Origin: Ricinus communis
Lineage: Eukaryota; Streptophyta; Magnoliopsida; Malpighiales; Euphorbiaceae
Direction: 5' to 3'
DNA: 64,000 nucleotides
NCBI RefSeq assembly: GCF_019578655.1
Contig: NC_063261.1
Coordinates: 13,382,216 to 13,446,215, forward strand
Shown: piece after piece, positions 1-13,400 of the stretch
Position numbering within the stretch: position 1 is the stretch's first letter
Layout of the letters: each line of letters starts with the position of its first letter
The notes under the pieces: model-generated
What the model saw: the letters and a program-made list of their open reading frames with translations, nothing else
What the model was told of the DNA's origin: nothing
Databases searched by the model: none
Program-made: the position numbers and the translations under genes

Positions 1-3000
1 AGATTTATATCTTCTTTTCTTTTCCTTACAAACAATAAAATGTAACTGAAAATGACAAATAAATGGCAAAAAGCATAATTGGGCCTTTAAACATATCATT
101 TTTTCGTATCTAGGCCTCTCATATTCAAAATGGTGGAAAGAAGCACATTGACTTTGTTATCTAGTGTCACGAGCCCCCTAATTAAACAGTTCTAAAAACA
201 TTGTTCTTTCATTTCATGATGTTAAGTTGAATAATAAAAAATATATATTTTTTTGTAATAGAAAAAGAAAGGGAAAGAAATATTTAGGTAAAAGAAAGAT
301 TTAAATTTTAGGTGTAGGGTTATTTTCAAAATTGATTAAGGGAAGAAAAGATTTCTTCTAAAATCTCCCTAACAAATCAGTGCAAAATAAAAAAATCTTA
401 AAAATTTCTTTCTTTTTTCTTAGGGATTGAAGGTGTTTTTGCTAATGGGTTTGCATTATTAGTGAGTTTGTATTGTTGTTGTTGTTTGTTTGTTTAATTG
501 ATTGTGTGAGAAGAAGAAAAAAAAAAGACATGAACGGCAAATGGAGAAGATAAAAGTAAAAGCAAAGATTTTTATTAAGTATTTGGAATTGAATAAAAAA
601 ATGTATTGCATTATAACACCAAATTATAAGTAAGAGGGTCCACTTCCATCGTTTCAAACATGAGGAGTTTAATTACAAAAAGAAAATTAAAATCCAAGAG
701 TCTAATTATGCCTTTTGCAATCCTATTTTTATTATTTTATTATTATAGAAGTGTTTACATGTGATTTTATCAACTTATAAAATGTGGGCAAGCGTTTGTT
801 AACTTAAGGGCTTGGTACCACCAAATTATAAGGTAAGAGGATTCAATTCTACCGTTTTAAATATGAGAACTTTAATTACCAAAAAACAATAAAGTTAAAA
901 GGCTTCATTATGATTCTTTTCCAAATAAATCATAAAAGACTAACCCAATAGTTCAAAAATTAAAATAAAACGAAATAGAATTTCTTGTAACAAATTAAGC
1001 TTCATATATCTAACCTTTTTTAAGTCTCTTTAACATTGTGTAAATTTTCTTCCGAAAATGGATTGAAGAAATTTAATATTACATTTTGGATTGTGAGACA
1101 ACATTTCAATTTTAAGAGCCCTTGAAATGTTTATTTTGTTATATTGAGTTTTAATACTTTGATTTTTACTTAATTAAGGACTGCTTACAATTTTATTTCT
1201 TCTATTGAGCCCCTATACTTTTATTTTTATTTTAAGGACTTTCAATGGATTTTTAGGTCCTTAATTAAAGTAAAAGCAAAATTACAAGAGCTTAATGAAA
1301 TTTAAATAGCTAGAGTTGACTAATAGATTTAATCCAATGGCTAAGGGTGAGTCATCCATAACTAAAAGCTCATAGATTCAAATCCTATCACTTTTATTGT
1401 TAAAGAGTTCGCTAGGTATAAGACTCAAAGTTGGTCTTATATATGCATAACTCATATTAAAATGTGATGGTCATATATTAACATGAACTACCTATGTTTG
1501 TCAATAACAAAAAAAGCTAGAGTTGTAGTTTTAATTGATTTCTGAATTGTAAAAGCAAGAACTGTAGTTTCAAAGGATTTTTTCACAAATATTGGAAAAA
1601 GGTTGAATATATCATTTTTATATGCTATAGTTAAAATTTTATTTCAAAAGTACATGGACATCTTACCAATCCCATTTCTAACTCTCTCAATATTTCTATT
1701 TTCATTTTCTCAAAAAATTTCTTTATTTTTCCATTTTTACGTTAGCCAAACACTATAGTCCCATCATTCTTTTTCTGATTTGCTTACCCATATAAATTTC
1801 TGTATTGATTTCGAAACTAAATCAATCATGAAGTGAAAAAAAAATCTAAGAATTTTATTTTTCTTCATTCAAAGATAGATCAAGTAACAACAATCTCAAT
1901 TTTTTTAGATAGGTACTTGATTATTTTGGTCAAAATTGAGTTACAATTGATTGCAAGATGTTGTAGTAGTTTAAAGGGTTTTGAGTTAAATTTTAAAAAT
2001 TATAACTGAAAATTGCAAGTAAATGTAAAACCTAGAAAAATGGTTCTACAATAGTATATATTAACAAAAGTTAGAGTTTTTTTTAAAATATTATGAATCT
2101 AATGTCAAGTTACAAAAATGAATTATATTATTACTAATTTATTAAGAATATAATTTATTTTACATATAAATTAATTTTATTTTAAAAAATATAAAAAAAT
2201 CACCATAAATATTATATATTTTTTATAAATATACAGTAAAAAGTATATGTTAAATCTATGTTGGGTTTACATTAATCAAAATTCTAATTTATTTAATTAA
2301 TAAATCTTAGCTTCAACAATAATATTTTCAATAGTAATAGATATAATGAATTTTAATTGATTGATTTAGTTAAGGTTTGTATATAGTAATATTCACTATT
2401 ATTAGAAATTAAAAAATTTATTTTAATATTATAATATTATTTTATTATTCTATATTTTTATGAATTTATTAAACGTTTTATACAATTACAACATAATGTA
2501 ATAAAAAGGGTATAAACAAATGAGACCATTTGAAGAAATATGAAATATATTAACTGTATGTTTGGATGAATTTTAAATTCAAATTTCAAATTCAATATTT
2601 GAAATCTAAAATTAGAAATCCATTAATTTTTAATCTCTTATTTGGATAGTATACAAAATTTGGAATCTCATATTTTAAATTTATTTTTTGGATTGAATTT
2701 GCAATAAAATTTTAAAATAATTATTAAATTTAAATATATTAGATTAAGAACACTAAGAAAAATAATGCATAAGATAAAAATTGCAATATCTTCCACATCA
2801 AATGAAAATAAACAGTAAAAGAGAAGAGGATTTTTTTATGAATAAAAACATGGTTCATTAACACCTTCTAGAGTATCACACAGTAAAACAAAATAAACTA
2901 AAAAGTCTATTAGCTGTTCAATCTTGTCCATGAAAATTGATTTTGACAACTAATTAGCATATATCAGATTAATTAAAAAATTTTGAAAGGTTCACAACAA

Positions 3001-3019
3001 GCAAGCAAATCTTAAGTAG
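1..3019. other. AT-rich intergenic DNA, no gene seen
   Basis: Very AT-rich sequence with only short, low-complexity reading frames. I see no exon-like stretch, no RNA gene and no recognisable transposon protein. The one structured part is the diverged repeat family at 64-930. A stretch near 2555-2700 rich in 'gtttggatg' and 'aaattcaaat' words resembles degraded MITE sequence, like that at 4808-4958, but I cannot define its ends. Confidence 0.6.
64..930. repeat. Diverged repeat family, three copies, one inverted
   Basis: Two direct copies are visible at about 612-722 and 815-930. Both contain 'accaaattataag', then 'taagagg', then 'tttaattac', and end in an A-rich tract followed by 'attatg'. 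A third copy lies inverted at about 64-150: the 'gcaaaaagcataatt' there is close to the reverse complement of the end of the copy at 612-722. The copies are clearly related but diverged. The arrangement could be remnants of a foldback or non-autonomous transposon; no coding capacity or clean target duplication was found. Confidence 0.5.
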
Positions 3020-4470
3020 TCTCTTTTTTAAGTTTTGCAATCTCCTACCTCATGATTTCTCCTCTCTTGATCTTTGCAAACATGAGCTTTATCGTTAAGT
3101 GAAGCCTTTGTTTTCTACATAATGAGCTTCCTTTCTCAAAACTATTCTCCTAAAATTTAACAAGGTTATCGCGTGCCTATTAAAAATAATCTAACTAGAC
3201 CTTTTAACTATATAGTCGGACAAGCAAGGGTCGAATCCCTAGAGATTGAAGTAGTAAAAACTAGATAATCTTAATTTTAATCAATGCTAAATAATTAACC
3301 AAATCAACAATTGAGGAATAATTAATCTAAGTCTAATTAATGCAGTTAATAATAATGAAAATATATGCAAGGATAAAAATCACCTAGAGTTAAGTATTCC
3401 CACTAGTATAATTAACGCAAAGATAAGTTCCTATCCAAACTAATTAAATAAATGTTCATAAGGAAAGGTAACCCTATAAAATACCATAGATCTCTCTCGA
3501 GTATTAATGGCTTCCCTAATATGCAATCAAAACCTACTGCCGTGGAATCATGCAAATTAAAGACATTAAACTCAATACCCTGACTTCCTAACAATCCATT
3601 CTACCTACTCCCGTGGAGAATTTCATGTTCTTAATTGAAATATTCAAATCCGTCAAACCCAACTCCCATTGTGATAAAGACAACGGAATCATAACAATAC
3701 TAATTATCCTTAATCTAGTATTGGAATATGCACAATCAATTAAGCAAGAGCAATTAAATAACTAATTTGGAGAATTAAAGGAATAAATCATACATCAATC
3801 ATGGCTAGGGTTCACTTAACCCTAGATTAGAAAACTACTCACTCATGATAGTTAAATAAAAAAAATAGATTATAAAAAAAAACATAATTAATAACAGCTT
3901 AAAAAGGAAAAGGGAAATACTTGGATTGATAATTGAATGATGAGGTCTTTGATAAATCTTCAAAGCACAAAGAAAAGTAACATACAATTTGAGAAAGAAA
4001 AACACAGCCTAAAACTAAAGAGAAAAGAAGGAAGGGGGCTCCCCTTTCAGGTTCCTTTCACAATCTATTTATATTATAGGATATCCACGAGTTTGGCTAG
4101 GTTTTCACCCTAAAAATTCGACTAGACAGGTGTCCAAAATGCAGTTTTGCGGATCCAGCCATGGGCAGGCCGCGAGTAAGGAGTGGAGTGGACTGTTTCT
4201 TTGCTCTATCGCTAGCCTTGAAAGCCAAGACGCGGAGTGGCTGCAGGATAGCTTCCCTTGCTCGTCTCGCGATATAAGATCCTCCTAGGCATGAGTATCT
4301 CTTTGACATCGTGCTTGACCATGAACGACACTACAAACATCCTCACCAACGCCTAGCAACTCGAGTCAATTCCTACAAAAATAAAACAAAACGAACCCGA
4401 GGGGAGAAATATTGAAAACAACGAATAATAGCTCTAAAAGATTAAAAATACGAAGATAACATGAGGAGTA

Positions 4471-4501
<31 letters not shown>

Positions 4502-4719
4502 GTATATATTATTGCGTTATCAGCTTTAATAAGAGTTTTCTTCTTAGGATCCCTTCTAATGTCAACCTTTTTATCAGTCATTGTTAATCTCTTAAAGTTC
4601 ATTCGGCTCCTTGTTAAATCAAGAGTATCAACGAGGGTCATATTTTGATCGATAACAATTAGCTTCCCATAATCCTTACCGTAGTTGACCAGAGCCACTC
4701 TCCCAATCTCAGTGTACAT
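3020..4719 (-). pseudogene. RPL14: 60S ribosomal protein eL14 pseudogene, split by a repeat
   Basis: On the minus strand, from ATG at 4719, the translation reads [17 protein letters not shown], then MNFKRL, then [11 protein letters not shown], which I recognise as the N-terminal half of plant ribosomal protein eL14 (large subunit). The first few residues are degraded. It breaks at about 4521. The C-terminal half resumes on the other side of a 1.36-kb insertion, at about 3164-3020, with frameshifts and stops: the DNA still follows the conserved 'GRKL...GFTxND...AKIKR...LAKLKK' region. The remaining coding sequence has no introns at these joins, which fits a processed (retro)pseudogene, though a genic copy with lost introns is not excluded. 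Four codons appear deleted just before the break (LI-KAD). Not functional. Confidence 0.8.
3165..4521 (-). mobile_element. 1.36-kb non-coding repeat inserted in the eL14 pseudogene
   Basis: This block separates the two halves of the eL14 pseudogene, so it is an insertion. The six-base word GTTATC sits at both edges (3165-3170 and 4516-4521), followed inside by GCG at the left and preceded by TTGC at the right. There is no long reading frame and no recognisable transposase or polymerase. It contains phrases such as 'gggtcgaatccctagagattg' style text at about 3229-3249 and an (AT)n run near 4472-4499. It may be a solo LTR or a large non-autonomous retrotransposon derivative; the ends are not the usual TG/CA, so the class is uncertain. 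Orientation is assigned only tentatively. Confidence 0.5.
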
Positions 4720-4807
4720 TTTTTATATCTTTTTTAAAAATTATAGACATGGATGACGAAAAAAAAATAAGTTGAAAGATAAAAGGGATTTGAATTTGAA
4801 ATAACTA

Positions 4808-4958
4808 GTGTTTAGATACAATTTGAAATCTAATGTTTTTTATCTATTAAATTAATGAAGTATTTGAATCAAATCCAAATCCAAATATAAATTGATATTC
4901 GAACAAGAGATTTGACCCAAATTCAAATCCACCAGCCAAATCTATTGCATCCAAACAC
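4808..4958. mobile_element. MITE-like inverted-repeat element
   Basis: The left end 'gtgtttagatacaat' (4808-4822) and the right end 'attgcatccaaacac' (4944-4958) are inverted repeats matching at 13 of 15 positions. The 150-bp body is AT-rich and non-coding, with 'atttgaat' and 'ccaaatcc' words typical of small plant MITEs. I could not identify a target-site duplication with confidence. Confidence 0.4.
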
Positions 4959-4990
4959 AATATAAGTATATTTTATATGTAAATATTTTA

Positions 4991-4994
<4 letters not shown>

Positions 4995-5064
<70 letters not shown>
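4995..5064. repeat. (AT)n microsatellite, about 70 bp
   Basis: Uninterrupted AT dinucleotide repeat. The surrounding 5070-5360 stretch carries two diverged direct copies of a 'aatagtatacattatactta' type sequence (around 5111 and 5317), so the neighbourhood has also duplicated locally. Confidence 0.95.
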
Positions 5065-5070
<6 letters not shown>

Positions 5071-7090
5071 GTATTTAAAATATAGAAAATTAAAAACATA
5101 AACTTCCAAAAAATAGTATACATTATACTTATCTTAGTATATGTTGCATATATTTATAGTATACTTTAAATATTGCCTTTAAAAGAAAGCCAAAAATAGT
5201 AGAAAATAGTATAGGCTCAATAAAATATGGTATACATTAAATATACAATTTTTATTTACAATTATTTTAATTCATATAGATTGCAGATTTATAAAAATAA
5301 AAATATAAAATCTTAGAAAATAGTATACAATATACTTATTCTTTTATATGTTGGGTATAAGATGTATATATTAGGTAACTTTTAATTAAAATTTCAATTT
5401 GTATAATATATTTTTATTGTAAATTTTATTTTATTTAGTAGCAATGAATATAATATCAGTATGAGAGCTGATACAGTCAACAGTTGATTGAGAATAAATA
5501 AGCTATCAACTGCTAATTTTTAAGTGAGAAACAACTACCAACTGCACAAAATTTTGAACTAAATACACTCTTATAAAATCTCAAGCTAGACTAAATTCCA
5601 CTAGACCTAATTTAGTTCACGATTTAACAGTTTTAAATAAAGATGGATAGACACTAATACATCTCCTATGTTTGTTTAGAGAAATTTCATTTCATTTCAA
5701 ATCTGTAAGAATTTGGGTAAATTTCAACTATAATCTATAATTAATATGTATTTCTCAGTGTTATATTAAATCTCAAATTATTTCTCAAATCTTCTCATAT
5801 TTTTTAATTTAAGTCACCTCTCTCTCTCTCTCTTCTATTCTAAATATTTATTTTTTTTACTTTGTGTTTTTTAATGTTAGAAAGAAACATATACAATCCC
5901 TCTTTATTTAATTCTTATAATAAAAATAGATCAACAAAGAACCAAGTTTTAAATTGTTATGATTGTATAGTGGAAATCTTAAGTAATAGTAAATATTAAT
6001 TATTATTCAATACTTTAATAGCCTTATTATCATTAGCTCTTGTCTTTTCATTAAATTTGTCAATCGACTCTTGAGAAAAAGAAAAAGAAAAATTAAAAAT
6101 CAAAACAAGTAAATATAATATAAAACAAACTAAATAAAAGAAATTAACTATATTTCAAAATAACATGATAATGATTATGATGATTTTAAATTTTCTATCC
6201 AACTAAGAGCTGTTGGAGCATCTACTTCGAGAGAATCGGAAGCTGTTATATCAAATTCTGAAATTAAGAAGCAGCTAACCAAGTTTTATAATAGGCAGAC
6301 AAAACTCTTTGATAATTTTTCTTCTTTCAAGCTGTTTTTAGAGCAAAAGGTTGTTATAGATTTTTCATCTTTTAAGAAATATATATATTAAACAAAAATT
6401 TATTAAATTGTTTGATTCATTGAGTTCTATTAATTCTAAGTTGTAGATAGATTGAACTCATAGATCTACTTTAATATTAATTAATTCTTTTCAAATAAAA
6501 TAATTGAAATCTATATATTCAATATAATATTAATTATTTATATTTTCTTGTTATGTTAATATTATTTATAATTAATTTTATGAAATTTTATAAATCTGCG
6601 GAAAGGTGTAATAAATTTTTAAATATTTATAGAATAATGATTTAGTCATATTTAGCTATTTTTTCTCTATAATAAAAATTATTAAATATTTTCTTAATTT
6701 AAATGAAATATTGAAAATATCAATTAGGATGAAACATAGAGTAAACGTTAATATTAGGGGAAGAAATTTAAATTGAAGACAAAAAATACTTTAATATGTT
6801 TTTATATTTAAATTTTATAAAATAATATAAAATAATGACAATCACAATTTGTTCTCTAGTGTACTAATTTATTAGGATTTTTTAATGAATACACTAAATA
6901 ATTAGTTGGCAAACATGCAATAATGGGTCCGCAAATTCATAATTTGACTTGGGCTTGGGCAGCTAATTAGCTACTAAGCCTAAGGTCCCACAGTTTGTAA
7001 CCCCTTTCCCTCCTTCCCTCTCCAACTAAGCCAGCTAAATATAGCCGTTAAATGAATTCTCATTTTTTTTTTAAAAAGAAATAATAGAAG
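5065..7090. other. AT-rich intergenic and promoter-proximal DNA
   Basis: No gene is visible. It includes a TC microsatellite at about 5818-5833 and two diverged direct repeats near 5111 and 5317. The last few hundred bases precede the EFR3-type gene and presumably hold its promoter. The composition becomes less AT-biased from about 6930. Confidence 0.5.
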
Positions 7091-7100
7091 ACAGAGAAAC

Positions 7101-7108
7101 TATAAATA
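7101..7108 (+). promoter_or_regulatory. Probable TATA box of the EFR3-type gene
   Basis: The motif tataaata lies 309 bp upstream of the ATG at 7410. A transcript start about 30 bp downstream would give a 5' leader of roughly 270-280 bp, which contains T-rich and pyrimidine-rich tracts. This is inferred from motif and spacing only. Confidence 0.5.
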
Positions 7109-7409
7109 CCGTAATTTCAGTTCAATTGAATTCGGTTGATTTCCAATTCTCATTTTTAGATTCCCTTTTCATTTGTGGGGAAACCTCGGTGATCATTTCT
7201 CAATTCTCATCTCTCAATTCTCTGAATCACGAAATCCCGAGGCAATCCACAATTCCCCCACTTCTCTCTTTCAATTCTTTTTATTTTTTTTTGGCACATG
7301 CCCATTGTAACAGTTTTTGGTTCTTTATAAATTTTTATTTTTCTTTAAAAGATTTTGAAGGGAGATTTCATGTTGGCATTGCATAAAGTATAATCTTAGG
7401 GTTAAAAAG

Positions 7410-10400
7410 ATGAGCGTGATTTCGACACAAGTAATGCCGGCATGTGATTCTTTATGTTTCTTTTGTCCTGCATTGCGTACTAGATCAAGGCAGCCTATTA
7501 AGCGTTACAAGAAGTTGTTGGCTGATATATTCCCTCGTGCTCCGGTTGGGGTTTTATTCCCTTTTCTTGATTTTAAGCAATGGGTCTTTTTTTTTTTTTT
7601 TTTCTTTTATTGATAGAATGTTGTGTTTGGTTTAAAGAAAGAAAGGCATGGGGACGAAAAAAGGAAAGAGAGGGATGGGGTTTCTCTCGCTTTTTCGATT
7701 TGAGAATTAGCATTTGTAAGCTTAATTAGTTTGATTTGTTGTGTTTAAATTATCATAGAGAGAAAAGGGGAAATTTTGTGTTTCTAAGGTTTGAACAATG
7801 GGAGGTTTTTGGACGTTCCATTGATTTCTCAGAGAATGTGGGGAAAAGGATAATGAAATTCAGTTTAATCAAGGCGGGAAGTTTGGGCATTTTGTGATTT
7901 ATGTTAAGTTGTAGTTTATTAGGTTTGCATCTTTTAACCAATGATTAGTTTATGCATACGTGTTGTTTGGTTGCTAAAGAGTGTTTGGGATACTTCGTTA
8001 TATGAGTAAGACTATTATGCTTTTGTTCTTGCCAAGGGTACTTTCTATTTACTCATTGAGCCCAATATCCAGGGAAGGGAAAACAGAACTCTGGTTTTAA
8101 ATATTTCCTTCTAATTTTAGGTTCTAGAAATGAGAAACTAGAACAACCTGGTCGCCCTATGTAGCTTAGTTTCAGTAGATGCTTCTAATTTGAAGTTTGT
8201 CTCTTTATCATCATTGTGTGAGGCATGTAAATTTTTTTATTAAATGTTTTATTATTAATAGTGAGAATAATAACAGGTTGAAACTTGAAGCTAATTTTTT
8301 GATTTAATAACCAAATTGGTAGACTTACTAATTTTATATTAGACTCCAATCCATTCAAGCTGTTCTTTCATTTTCAAATTCTGCCTTCAACATGAAATTT
8401 TAGTAATCAGATACTCTATATTATATCTCTTTTGAGGGATTCTTTTTACTGCCAATCATGCAACCTTATACTAGTGTTTGAATTTCCTTTTGTTGTAATC
8501 ATATTCAGTGGCTTCAAATTTTGAGATTCTTCTTTTATTTTGTCAGGAGGAACAACTGAATGATCGAAAGATTGGTAAACTCTGTGAATATGCTGCTAAA
8601 AACCCTCTCCGCATTCCAAAGGTACTAGTTTTTTTTTTCCAGAATTTTCTGTTCTTTTACTTAAATATTCAACTATTATGCAAGAGGACCTAAAGGAAGC
8701 TGTTGAACCATATACACGAACTATTGTGTCTGATTAAGCAGTTCTTGTTATAAGATATTAAGCGTAATCAGGAATTATGAATGTATAAATTCTAAATACT
8801 AGTGCCTATCTAAGAATTTCATGTATTAGAAGATGGCAAGATTACATTACTCATGAGATCATCTTCTATTCAGTGTAATCCATTAATTTATCATGTATGC
8901 TAAAGGGATTGAATGGGTAGAGAAGTGCTTTGATGGTTTCTTTTGGCATACAATATTTTCTCAAGTTGATGCAGCAGATAATTAATCTAATCTACTCCTT
9001 GCAATTCAACTCGCTCATTGGTATTCTTATGAAAAGATACGGAGAGATGGTTTCGGCAGAAGAGTGGCATTAGGGACTGAAGTTCTTACTATGCATGTTA
9101 TCAGCTTGCTCAAGAAAAGTTTCTTTCATTATTCCTTTTTTGTTTTTCTTTACTTCATTAAGTTCGTAAGAAGATCTATTTTTGTTATAAGGGTAGAGAA
9201 CCTAAATATACAATTGTTTGATGCATTCAAATTTTATATGGAGAGAGGAGGTGAGATACATATGTTATGATAGTTGGAAGGATAGAAGATAAGACAGAAG
9301 AAAAATAAGGAACATTCATAGAGTGACATCGTACCATGAGAGAGAGAAAAAGAAAGTTTGAAAAAGGAAAAATGTGAACTATGTATGATGAAATCTAACA
9401 TTAATGGAATGCCCTTGGAGGACTTGCTATTCTACAAAGTCGATACCAAGTAAAGAAATTTATTTGCATTTTGGCTCTATTCATGAACCATAATTAAAAG
9501 GAAAAGTAAAAAGTTCAACTACCGGTCTAATCTAGTTTGGCATCACCTTCTTGGTTTGGTCAAATTACGATGGAATAATTGGATAAACATACTTCTCTAT
9601 TAAGATATTACTTAATACATTCATCCTCTTTGATTATTTTTCATACATTGACGTAAGCAAATGTTATTTCACAGATAACAAGTTCTCTTGAGCAAAGGTG
9701 TTACAAGGATTTGAGAAGCGAACAGTTCCAATCAGTAAAAATTGTAATGTGTATCTACAGGAAATTGTTGATTTCTTGCAAGGAGCAAATGTGAGTTAAA
9801 TTCCATCACATTAGTGTGAGTACTTAATTGAAGTCATTACCTAAAGCATTCCTTTTCTTTATCCTTTTTCTTTACTAGAAAAATTGAATAGTAACTTTGT
9901 TAAGTGGGATTGTTGAGTTGTTATTGCATGCTAATCATTTGAGTTGTCATGGTACAACACTCGAGTACAGAAACAGATTCTTCAGGAGTTGTAAGCAGTA
10001 GTAGCCTATATATCATGATTTTGTTTAATGATTCCTTGACAACTATAAGTTCCTACTCATTATGATTACAATTGTTTTATAACTGAAGATTTATACAGCA
10101 GTTGCAAACATAATGTAGAGTTTTGTGAAAGATTTACTCAATCTTGTAAACAAAGTACATATTATATTCTTTCATCTATCTAGATATGGAAATATCATCT
10201 TTAATTTTAAGAATTTGACATTCACTTCTTAAGTTATAACTTGTACACGGTCTGGTTCCAACTATCTGCTTGGTCAATTGGTTAAACAAATGGAATTGGT
10301 GATTAATTGACCCGAAAATGTTAAAATTCTGAAAGTTGGAAGTGCTATATAGATGTGGCATATCTGTTTCATGCATTTAAAGGTAATAAGTCTTACGGCT

Positions 10401-13400
10401 ACTTGGCTTCTCTTTTTTTTTTTTTTTTTGTGCCTCATAATATTTTAAGTGATTACATCATATTGCTGGATAAGAAAGAGTTCATCAGAGAAATTATGAC
10501 TTTTCATTTTCTGGCATTAGCAAGTCAACAAATAAATAAAGAGTCATTTTAAGGAGCAAACGTTTGCATCATAAAATCTCTAAGCAGTGTAATGAACATA
10601 TGAATAAGGTCTTCTCTTACATCCATAATAATTGGTTTTCTTTCTATTTACAAACACATACATATCAACATTTGCAAGAACATATGCTTGTGTATATGCA
10701 TCTTACTCAGTTTTAAATAAATTATGCATGCTTGTGAAATCTACTAATTAATCATATCAATTTAAGCATTTAGTTTTTATTTAGAAAAATATTTTCTTAC
10801 AAATTATATGTATTTCCTGCAAAAATGTTTAATTCCTGTGATAATTTTTAACCTTTTTGGTGAAAGCAACTTTGAGGATGCACAATTTGTTAAAACAAAT
10901 GGATCATCAGAAAATAAAATGATTAACATGCCTAATTTCTACTGTAAAATTTTAAAGAAGTTGATAGTTAAGGACTGGATTTCTTTTGATATATTTGCAT
11001 ATAAATTGTGATCAATATCATGTGTGGCAGGCCATTGTTCGCGAGTAGCTTGCTTAGCATCATACACATTCTACTGGATCAAACACGGCATGATGACATA
11101 CGTATATTAGGATGCCAAGTTCTTTTTGACTTTGTGAATAATCAGGTGGGAGTTGTTGGTAGTTTTTCTATTTCAATTATGCATGTTTACTTCAAAATTA
11201 CACTATTAATATAACTCATATCTAACCATTCATTAAGTCCTATCAAAACCCAGTTGCTAACTGGAGATCTTTTGACTATGCAGAGAGATGGTACTTATGT
11301 GTTCAATTTAGACGGCTTGATTCCGAAACTTTGTATTATAGTTCAGGTAATAGGGGAGGAGGGAAGAGTCGAACAATTGCGTACTGCTGGACTTCAGGCC
11401 CTATCATCAATGGTAATCCATCTTAAGCTAGTGAAGTTGCATTTTCCATGTCTTGTTTGATAAGTTGTATTCTCAAAGTTGGTCTTTGCATACTGGAATA
11501 CTGTATGTAAAGTTTTCAGTAAAGTATATCATACCATGCACTGCGATAGAGTTTCTCAGTATAACCAAGTCATTGCCACTCTCTGAAGTTTCAAGTGTTA
11601 TTCTGTTCTAATAGTACTTGGTACTTTTTTCTTCAATGATATATGGAAATCTTGGTGGTGTATAAATCCATGGGCTAATGATCCGTTGATAAGTCTGGAT
11701 TTCAATAGAGAAAAGATATGCAATGTGTGTACTATTTCTTATTGAATATTGATAAATAGGCTTGGGTAGAACTCATTTCCAAAAAGTAGCTCAAAGGAAG
11801 AGGGTGCCCAATCCACTTATATACACTATAATAGCCCAGTAACCAAGCGATGTGGGATAATACAATTTCTAACACCCTTCATCATGCTTAGCGTGACATG
11901 CAAACGGGCCGGGTCCAAGCCCACCATCGCAGACAAAAGGTCGGCTCTTATACCATGATAAATTGGCTTGGGCAGAACTCATTCCAAAAGCGAGCTCAAA
12001 GGAAGAGGGTGCCCAATCCACTTATATACATTATAACAGCTACGTAACCAAGCGATGTGGGATAATTACAACTTCTAACAAATATATGTATATAAGTAGT
12101 TAGTATGGAAATTAGATTTGAGTAAATAGAGCAGATGCGCACCAGAAATATGGATATTGCAAATAAGACTAATAGATGTGTGTTTCTCTAGATTGACGGT
12201 TTAGAAAAAGTTATTGCAAATATGAATTTAGTTTGTCATCTTGATATTGCAAATCCTCACTTCCAGGAAAATAATGAGACAACATTGAGTCAAAACTAAA
12301 AAATGAAACAACATTATGAAAGGTTTGATTTCTGAGACTCCTATAGCAATTTAATGTTTGTGATCTCAGTTGTTTGCTAAATGAGGCTGAGTTTGCTTTT
12401 CTTGTCTATAAATATTATTTTTCTAGAATCTAGAAAGTAGCCTAACTAAAAAATCCCTATACAAATCCTTTCCTCCTCATAGATTGAGTCTATTGGGATG
12501 GAATAGGTTACAGTGGGAAAGCTCTTTGCATAAACATTTCATTTCTTTTAGTTCTACATAGTAGATTTTAAACTTTTGTTCTTTGCAAATGGCATTCTCA
12601 CAGGTTTTGATACTGCAAGTAGAATTATCTTTTTGTTCTATGCTAACCTGCATCATTTGGTTCCTCACAGGTCTGGTTCATGGGTGAATTCTCTCATATT
12701 TCTACAGATTTTGATACTGTAAGTTCACCTGGCATCTTGTCACGTTCTTTCTCAAGTCTTTTCAATTGTATTGTTGCAGTTTCATGATTGCTTGAACATT
12801 TCAACCTTGTTTCTTTGCATTCACCCCTTCTTTTGCTTGGAGCTAATTAGTATTGTCAGTTGGATAAATGTTGAAGATCGGCAAAGCGTATTTCTTGGAA
12901 AATTCTAATTCAATAACTTTGCTTTCGCTCGCTCATACACTCCCTCCGTCAGTGCGTCTATATAAGTGCGTCTCTATATGGTGCACCATCATAGTGCATC
13001 TGATATACTTTATACATTTTTTATCTTAAAATGAATGATGTAGTGGAAGCTAACTATCAGAATTCAATATCTTAAGTTTTTTTGTTTATCCCAGCAGCAT
13101 GTATGATATGATTTTTACTTGTTAAGATTTCTGTCTCTTCCTATTGTTAGTGCAGCAAAATTTTTTATTCATCATCTCATGCAGTTTCATTGTAACTGCA
13201 AAATCAGGTGGTTTCGGTTGTTTTGGACAATTATGGTTGTCAGACTAAAAACTCAGACGTGGATGGTTTCCAGAGTGAATGTGTTCAAGAAGATTCTTGT
13301 TCAACAGATGCCCTGAGTAAGATACCTTCTTGGAGGAGAATTGTTAGTGAGCAAGGAGAAGTTAGTGTATCTATGTAATTCCCTTTTCGCAATTTCTAAA

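Noticed and set aside
2555..4962. A Pack-type transposon carrying the eL14 copy between inverted 'gtttggatg' ends
   Set aside because: The right-hand end is better explained as its own 150-bp MITE (4808-4958), and the left-hand sequence matches it only over a short stretch without a target duplication.
4923..5123. Tyr/Ile repeat open frame
   Set aside because: Translation of the (AT)n microsatellite.
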